In this document: piece by piece, positions 59,800 to 64,000 of the stretch
Layout of the letters: every line of letters starts with the position of its first letter
Position numbering within the stretch: the stretch's first letter is position 1
Assembly (NCBI GenBank): GCA_038252255.1
Contig: JBBSAM010000014.1
Span: 1 to 64,000, forward strand
DNA from: Chersky-806 sp038252255
Lineage (GTDB): Bacteria; Actinomycetota; Acidimicrobiia; IMCC26256; JAENVU01
Length of the DNA: 64,000 nt
Reading direction: 5' to 3'
Made by a program: the position numbers and the translations under genes
The notes under the pieces: generated by a model
What the model saw: only the letters and a program-made list of their open reading frames with translations
Database searches by the model: none
What the model was told of the DNA's origin: nothing

Positions 59800-61092
59800 G
59801 TGAATGACATCGCGTACGCCCGTGCGGGAGACAGCCACATCGCGTACCGGGTCATTGGCGAGCCCGGACGCGTCGACGTCGTCATGGTCGCCGGCGCGTT
59901 GTTTCCGTTCGAGCTCCTTGCCGAGGATCGCGTGGCCTCCCGGTTTACGGCGGGACTCGCCGCGCTCGGTCGGTTGGTCGTCTTCGACAAGCGCGGCGTC
60001 GGGTTGTCCGATCCGATGACGGACTGGTCCCGGAGTGCACAGGAGCAGTGGGCCGAGGACCTGCTGGCCGTGATCGACGCGGCGGAGCTGCACGATCCGG
60101 TCATTGTCTCGTGGGATCCGTTCGGGACCGCTCGACTCGCCGCGTCGAAGCGGCCCGACGGGTTCGGTTCGCTGGTGTTGATCAATCCGGCCCCGTCGAC
60201 GCTCGAGTTCCGGGATCTCCTCACCGCACCGGCCGGGCCGGTGGTGCCCACTCGGCCGGTAGAGGAGCTCGCGTTCCCCAGTCGCATCAAAGACGAGGAG
60301 TTCGTCGCTTGGTTGCTGCGATCGGGTCGTGCGGGCGCGAGCCCGACGACGGCGTCGCGCATGTGGGACCACCTGCTGTCGCGCCAGGGCTCGCTCACAC
60401 CACCGGGCATCACGGTGCCGACGCTGGTACTCCACAAGCGCGACTCGATCCAGTCGGAGAAGGGCTCCCGCGTCGTCGCGGAGGGAATCGAGGGCACGAC
60501 CTTCGTCCAGGTCGCCGGCGCAGACCACTTTCCCATCTCGGGCGACGTCGACAACCTGATCACGGAGATCGCCGAGTGGGTGACCGGCGCGCCCTCCGAG
60601 CTCACGCCGCTCCGACACGTTGCGGCCGTGTTGTTCACCGATCTCGTCGACTCGACCCGTCGAGCCGTCGACGAGGGCGACGCCCATTGGCGGAATCTCC
60701 TCGACATCCACGACCAGACCGTGCAGGAGTGCGTACGTCACCACGGCGGCCGGGTCGTCAAGTACACGGGTGACGGTGTGCTCGCGCTGATGACCTCGGC
60801 CACCAGCGCGCTGGACGCGGCGCGGTCGATTCGCGACCGCCTGGTGGAGCGCGGGATGCGCCTCCGCGTGGGTATCCACGTGGGCGACGTCGACATTCGG
60901 GGCGAGGACGTGTCAGGCATCGCGGTCAACATCGCGGCCCGGATCATGAGCCTGGCCGAAGCCGACGAGATCCTTGTCTCCGAGGCGGCGCGGCAGGTCA
61001 TGTTGGGCTCACACCATCGTTTCGAGGAGCTGCGCACCACGGAGCTCAAAGGGATTCCCGACCGGTGGACGCTCCACCGGTCGATCGCGTAA
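59800..61092 (+). CDS. Class III adenylate/guanylate cyclase fused to an alpha/beta hydrolase-like domain
   Basis: A 430-residue fusion. Residues about 1-265 are an alpha/beta hydrolase-like domain, but the nucleophile elbow, normally G-x-S-x-G, reads SWDPFG (about 103) with Asp in the nucleophile place. Residues about 275-430 are a class III cyclase with LFTDLVDSTRRA (metal Asp), GRVVKYTGDGVLALM (second metal Asp), LRVGIHVGDVDIRGEDVSG and AVNIAARIM. It resembles the mycobacterial hydrolase-cyclase proteins. GTG 59800 is chosen as the domain start. cAMP synthesis is likely; the sensory ligand is unknown. Confidence 0.88.
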   Translation: MNDIAYARAGDSHIAYRVIGEPGRVDVVMVAGALFPFELLAEDRVASRFTAGLAALGRLVVFDKRGVGLSDPMTDWSRSAQEQWAEDLLAVIDAAELHDPVIVSWDPFGTARLAASKRPDGFGSLVLINPAPSTLEFRDLLTAPAGPVVPTRPVEELAFPSRIKDEEFVAWLLRSGRAGASPTTASRMWDHLLSRQGSLTPPGITVPTLVLHKRDSIQSEKGSRVVAEGIEGTTFVQVAGADHFPISGDVDNLITEIAEWVTGAPSELTPLRHVAAVLFTDLVDSTRRAVDEGDAHWRNLLDIHDQTVQECVRHHGGRVVKYTGDGVLALMTSATSALDAARSIRDRLVERGMRLRVGIHVGDVDIRGEDVSGIAVNIAARIMSLAEADEILVSEAARQVMLGSHHRFEELRTTELKGIPDRWTLHRSIA

Positions 61093-61129
61093 CGCCAGGC
61101 GGTCCAACGCCGGCGCAGTCCGTGTCATC

Positions 61130-61157
61130 GGCACTCTTGCGCTAGTGCAAGAGTGCC
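61130..61157. terminator. Bidirectional hairpin between convergent genes
   Basis: A perfect 11-bp stem (ggcactcttgc and gcaagagtgcc) with loop gctagt, 37 bp after the cyclase stop and 63 bp after the end of the convergent PQQ-propeller gene. No T-run follows, but its position between convergent ends suits a terminator. Confidence 0.6.
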
Positions 61158-61220
61158 CTCCGCCAAATGCCACGGTGCCCTAGATCTGGCACCGCGCCGG
61201 TTGTGATCACCGATGAATCA

Positions 61221-62495
61221 TCAGGCGCCGCCACGCGGGCTGAACGAGATCAGGCGGCCGTCCACGGTGCCGACGAACAAGCGCCCGAGCGACACTGCCG
61301 GGGCACCCGTGACCTGCACGCCGAGGTCGTGCTCCCACAGTGGCGCACAGGTCATCGCTCCACAGCCCGCAGCTGAGAACGCGCGCAGCACCCCGCCGGT
61401 CGTCGCGGTGTAGACCACCCCGCCTGCGACCGCCGGTTGCGCGCTCACCGTTCCACCGGTGTCGGCGGACCACACCGGATCACACGCGGCGGCGCCGCAG
61501 CCCTGCCGGTCGAACACGACGAGCCGGCCTGCGGTCGGCACGAACACGTGGTCGTCGTCGACCGATGGTGAGGCACTCGGAGGATCATTCGTCGGTAGCG
61601 GGCCCGACCACAGGTCAGCCCCGATCGATGCTTGGAGGACCCAGAGGTGTCCGGCATCGCCGACGATCAGCATCTGGCCGTCACCCGTCAAGGTCGGACG
61701 GGTGAGCCCGGCGCCGAAGGTCTTGCTCCACCTTGGCGGACACACCCGAAGCGGCTGGCCGACAATGGGGTTGTAGCAGCCCACCGGTTCGGTCATCGGA
61801 TACGCGAACAGCGTGCTGCCGTCGGCGAAGAAGAAGCCGTCCTCGGATACCGCCGGGCTCGAGGGTTCCACGAAGCCGGAGGCATCCACGAGCCGGAGAT
61901 CCGCTCCCCAGCTCGCGGACGCGTCTTCGAGGTCCTTCACGAAGTAGCCCGTCACCCCCAAGCCCGAGGAGCCGATGATCGCCGAGCTCGTCCCCACGAT
62001 GCGCCTGTCGCGGGGCACGGGCACGCCGATCGCATCGGTGGCGACCACGCCGAAGTGGTAGCCGGTCTGCGCGTCGTAGGCATGGGTCCCGCGGGGCGCG
62101 CCCGGCTCGATATTGCGCAGGATCCTCACCGACACGAACACCTTCCCGTCCTCGACAGCCGGGGCGCTCGCGCTCGCCCCGATCGGGATTGCAGCCGCAT
62201 CGAAGAGCACTGCCCGCCACCGTTCCACGCCTGTCGCCGCGTCGACGGTCACCAGCTTGTGGCCGACGGCGACATGCACACCAGCGGGCGACGCGATCGG
62301 ATCGAGAACCGCGCGAGCCGTGGTCCACTCGGCCTGCCACGTCCAGTCAACCCTGAGGGTGCCGACGTTGGCTGTAGTCAGCCCCGCCTCTGCCGGGTTG
62401 TGCCCCGACCGCTGCGGCCCCGCGCCCGGCACCGTCCAGCACCCCGAGAGAACGAGCAGCGCGGTTGCGACGATCAGTACTCGTACGCCTCGCAT
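61221..62495 (-). CDS. PQQ-propeller lipoprotein (second)
   Basis: A 424-residue exported propeller. The signal ends LLVLSGC (lipobox) and is followed by WTVPGAGPQRSGHNPAEAGL, a start also typical of bacterial PQQ-like propellers. Repeated blade motifs include LVTVDAATGVERWRAVLF, LWVLQASIGADLW and a final RLFVGTVDGRLISF. ATG 62495 has GGAGG at 5 bp. A DosR-like variant box lies 61 bp upstream. Distant relative of 31313-32734. Confidence 0.85.
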   Translation of the reverse strand: MRGVRVLIVATALLVLSGCWTVPGAGPQRSGHNPAEAGLTTANVGTLRVDWTWQAEWTTARAVLDPIASPAGVHVAVGHKLVTVDAATGVERWRAVLFDAAAIPIGASASAPAVEDGKVFVSVRILRNIEPGAPRGTHAYDAQTGYHFGVVATDAIGVPVPRDRRIVGTSSAIIGSSGLGVTGYFVKDLEDASASWGADLRLVDASGFVEPSSPAVSEDGFFFADGSTLFAYPMTEPVGCYNPIVGQPLRVCPPRWSKTFGAGLTRPTLTGDGQMLIVGDAGHLWVLQASIGADLWSGPLPTNDPPSASPSVDDDHVFVPTAGRLVVFDRQGCGAAACDPVWSADTGGTVSAQPAVAGGVVYTATTGGVLRAFSAAGCGAMTCAPLWEHDLGVQVTGAPAVSLGRLFVGTVDGRLISFSPRGGA

Positions 62496-62555
62496 CGAAC
62501 CTCCGTATTGCCCTGCGACGACACCCATGCTGCGCTCTTGATGCCGGGCTGGAGA

Positions 62556-62570
62556 AGGGCAGAAAGTCCT
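62556..62570 (-). promoter_or_regulatory. DosR/DevR-like palindrome variant upstream of the PQQ lipoprotein
   Basis: AGGGCAGAAAGTCCT matches 13 of 15 bases of the exact box; on the other strand AGGACTTTCTGCCCT is also close to the mycobacterial GGGACTTT half-site. It is 61 bp before the start codon and overlaps the last base of the neighbouring methyltransferase gene. Confidence 0.5.
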
Positions 62571-63265
62571 TACCGACCCACCGGATCAGCCGCAACGGAG
62601 CTTCGTGACTGTGTGAAGCTCGCCCATTCGTGGTTCGCGTCCAACCAGCTCGCGAAGATCAGATCAACGGCTCGCGCTTCGTCGAGGAATGCGGCGTCAT
62701 CGAGCGCAGCCGCACGCAACCGTTGGTTCCACTCGCGGTCACCGACGCGGTAGGTGACAATTGCACGGAGCGTATCGTCACCATGGTGGACGTCGTGAAG
62801 TTCGATCAACACGTCTCCGTCAACGGCCCGGTGTGGAGCAGCGGCGCGAACCCACACCGGGTCGTAGCGCTCCACGATCACTGTTCCGGTGATGTTCACG
62901 TGATCGGCGCAGCAACGCCAGAACGCCTGTCGCTGCGCGCGGTTGCTGGTACTGATGAGATGGCTGGCGAGTACGACCACGTCGAACCGTCGCTCCAGAC
63001 GGAGATCTTCAATGCGTGTCTCGACGACCTCGACCAAGCGCCCCCGCGCGTAGCTCAGCATCTCCGCGGATTCGTCAACGCCCACGACTTCGTGGCCGAG
63101 TGCCATCAGCTCAGCTCCGATGCGACCTACGCCACAGCCAAGTTCGAGGATCGAGGACCGGCGCGGAATCACGCGATCGATCAGAGCAGGCCCCTCGCCA
63201 GGGCGAAGGCGGAGGTACACCTCCACCGGGCTGCCGTCGGGTGCCACACCGTTCGCCATGCCCAA
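62570..63265 (-). CDS. Class I SAM-dependent methyltransferase
   Basis: A 231-residue Methyltransf_11/25-type enzyme: motif I LELGCGVGRIGAELMALGH, then EVVGVDESAEMLSYARGR, an acidic motif FDVVVLASHLIS and a C-terminal beta-rich half. The substrate is unknown. It runs in the same direction as the PQQ lipoprotein gene and lies 74 bp upstream of it. Confidence 0.85.
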   Translation of the reverse strand: MGMANGVAPDGSPVEVYLRLRPGEGPALIDRVIPRRSSILELGCGVGRIGAELMALGHEVVGVDESAEMLSYARGRLVEVVETRIEDLRLERRFDVVVLASHLISTSNRAQRQAFWRCCADHVNITGTVIVERYDPVWVRAAAPHRAVDGDVLIELHDVHHGDDTLRAIVTYRVGDREWNQRLRAAALDDAAFLDEARAVDLIFASWLDANHEWASFTQSRSSVAADPVGR

Positions 63266-63341
63266 TCCTGCCCGTCACAGCGCGAACGCGTCGCCTCCAC
63301 AAGCGGCGCCGACGGGCTGGGGGCGCTCTGATCGTCGCGAG

Positions 63342-63602
63342 AGCATTGAAGTGCTGGCCGCGACGTCGATCCTTCGCGAGCAGCTCCCCGAGCCGAGGGT
63401 CCGGGTGGTCAATGTCGTTGACCTCATGCAGCTCGACCGGCTGGTCCAAGACGTGATCGACCGGCTCCCGCAGCCGGGCGAGCGCGGCGACTACCTGAAG
63501 CAGACGATGCAAGACAAGCTCGTCGAGCACAATCGGTACATCGACCAACCCGGCGGAGACATGCCCGAAGTCGAAAGCTGGAGATGGGGAGGCCACCGGT
63601 GA
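63342..63602 (+). pseudogene. Phosphoketolase C-terminus with an internal deletion
   Basis: The frame reads IEVLAATSILREQLPEPRVR and VVNVVDLMQLD, then jumps directly to LVQDVIDRLPQPGERGDYLK, DKLVEHNRYIDQPG and DMPEVESWRW. In intact xylulose-5-phosphate/fructose-6-phosphate phosphoketolases about 65-70 residues (including a GYPWLIHRL-type segment) lie between VDLM and the DVIDR block. The N-terminal 650 or so residues are also missing. It is therefore a relic; its stop overlaps the next start (GTGA). Confidence 0.8.
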
Positions 63603-64000
63603 GCGCGCTCGGCCCCGATCAACACGGAGCGCACGACGACTTGCAGTCGCTTCCGGTGGCGGAGGTGGCGAAACGGCTGGGGTCGTCTCCCGACGGCCTG
63701 ACCCAGGCCGAGGCGCAGAAGCGGTTGGCGCACTACGGCCCGAACGAGATCGAAGAGCACAAGCCCAACCCGCTGCTGAAGCTCCTCACCTACTTCTGGG
63801 GTCCGATCCCGTGGATGATCGAAGGGGCAGTGCTCCTGTCGGCCGCGGCGCGGCACTGGCCCGACTTCTTCATCATTCTGGTGCTCCTCGTCTCCAATGC
63901 CCTGGTCGGATTCTGGGAAGAACGCCAGGCCGGGAATGCCATCGAGGCCTTGAAGGCCGAGTTGGCGATCAACGCTCGGGTGCGACGTGACGGGGAGTGG
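63599..64000 (+). CDS. P-type cation-transporting ATPase, N-terminus (cut by window edge)
   Basis: 134 codons from GTG 63599, in a GTGA overlap with the phosphoketolase relic, run off the right edge. They show the N-terminal actuator region: GLTQAEAQKRLAHYGPNEI, then NPLLKLLTYFWGPIPWMIE, a TM pair and FWEERQAGNAIEALKAEL. The pattern fits the plasma-membrane H+-ATPase branch (P3A). The phosphorylation site lies beyond the window. Confidence 0.9.
   Translation, partial: MSALGPDQHGAHDDLQSLPVAEVAKRLGSSPDGLTQAEAQKRLAHYGPNEIEEHKPNPLLKLLTYFWGPIPWMIEGAVLLSAAARHWPDFFIILVLLVSNALVGFWEERQAGNAIEALKAELAINARVRRDGEW

Noticed and set aside
59170..60879. 569-codon minus-strand frame
   Set aside because: Most of it is antisense to the cyclase gene; the remainder has only two hydrophobic stretches and no family signature.
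1..64000. CRISPR arrays, rRNA or tRNA genes, prophage modules
   Set aside because: No regularly spaced direct repeats, no rRNA-like sequence, no convincing tRNA and no phage structural genes were seen.

Overview
This is a GC-rich window (about two thirds G+C by eye) with many GTG and TTG starts and many ATGA, GTGA or TTGA stop/start overlaps. It contains a PknG-GlnH-GlnX cluster, a locus syntenic with mycobacterial Rv0081-Rv0087, and palindromes of the DosR/DevR type. Together these point to a high-GC actinobacterium, plausibly an uncultured Acidimicrobiia-like lineage. That placement is inference; no rRNA or tRNA gene was seen.

Layout. 0-9 kb: an IS3 transposase end, a universal stress protein, then an ArsR regulator driving a six-gene complex I/hydrogenase-4-like membrane complex whose large subunit lacks every NiFe-binding cysteine. 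9-17 kb (minus strand): a seven-gene operon with a peptide/nickel-type ABC importer, a TPP-dependent enzyme, an epimerase and an SDR dehydrogenase. 17-24 kb (plus): a branched-chain amino acid type ABC importer (livF, livG, livH, livM and binding protein) with an embedded, motif-degenerate AMP-binding protein. 24-32.7 kb: a GH65 remnant, a dihydroorotate dehydrogenase-like protein next to a giant pyruvate:ferredoxin oxidoreductase, an NTF2-like protein, an alpha/beta hydrolase, a PNPOx-like flavoprotein and a PQQ-propeller lipoprotein. 32.7-40.6 kb: a glyoxalase scrap, a fatty-acid-hydroxylase family protein, a small coupled ORF, a sterol-methyltransferase-like enzyme, a phospholipase C-like esterase, a broken transposon, dodecin, an orphan sugar-binding lipoprotein and two small cysteine proteins.

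40.8-53.3 kb (minus): an eleven-gene signalling block reading TelA, two-helix membrane protein, CbbX-like AAA ATPase, GlnX, GlnH, a soluble helical protein, PknG kinase, PP2C phosphatase, VWA protein, FHA protein and a small helical protein. It holds a sensor, transducer, kinase, phosphatase and candidate phosphoprotein readers in one transcription unit, and it is the most striking system here. 53.7-57.4 kb: form II (AYRGAGR) coxS-coxL-coxM. 57.6-64 kb: a nucleotidyltransferase-fold protein, an MBL-fold hydrolase, a hydrolase-adenylate cyclase fusion, a second PQQ-propeller lipoprotein, a methyltransferase, a phosphoketolase with an internal deletion, and the start of a P-type ATPase.

A theme links several loci. 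An identical 15-mer palindrome (AGGGCCGAAGGTCCT) occurs three times, always between genes just upstream of starts. Weaker versions lie before the stress protein, livF and the second PQQ-propeller gene. Together with PFOR, the Rv0081-0087-like complex and a P-type ATPase, this suggests a hypoxia/dormancy-type regulon. The regulator itself is not in the window.
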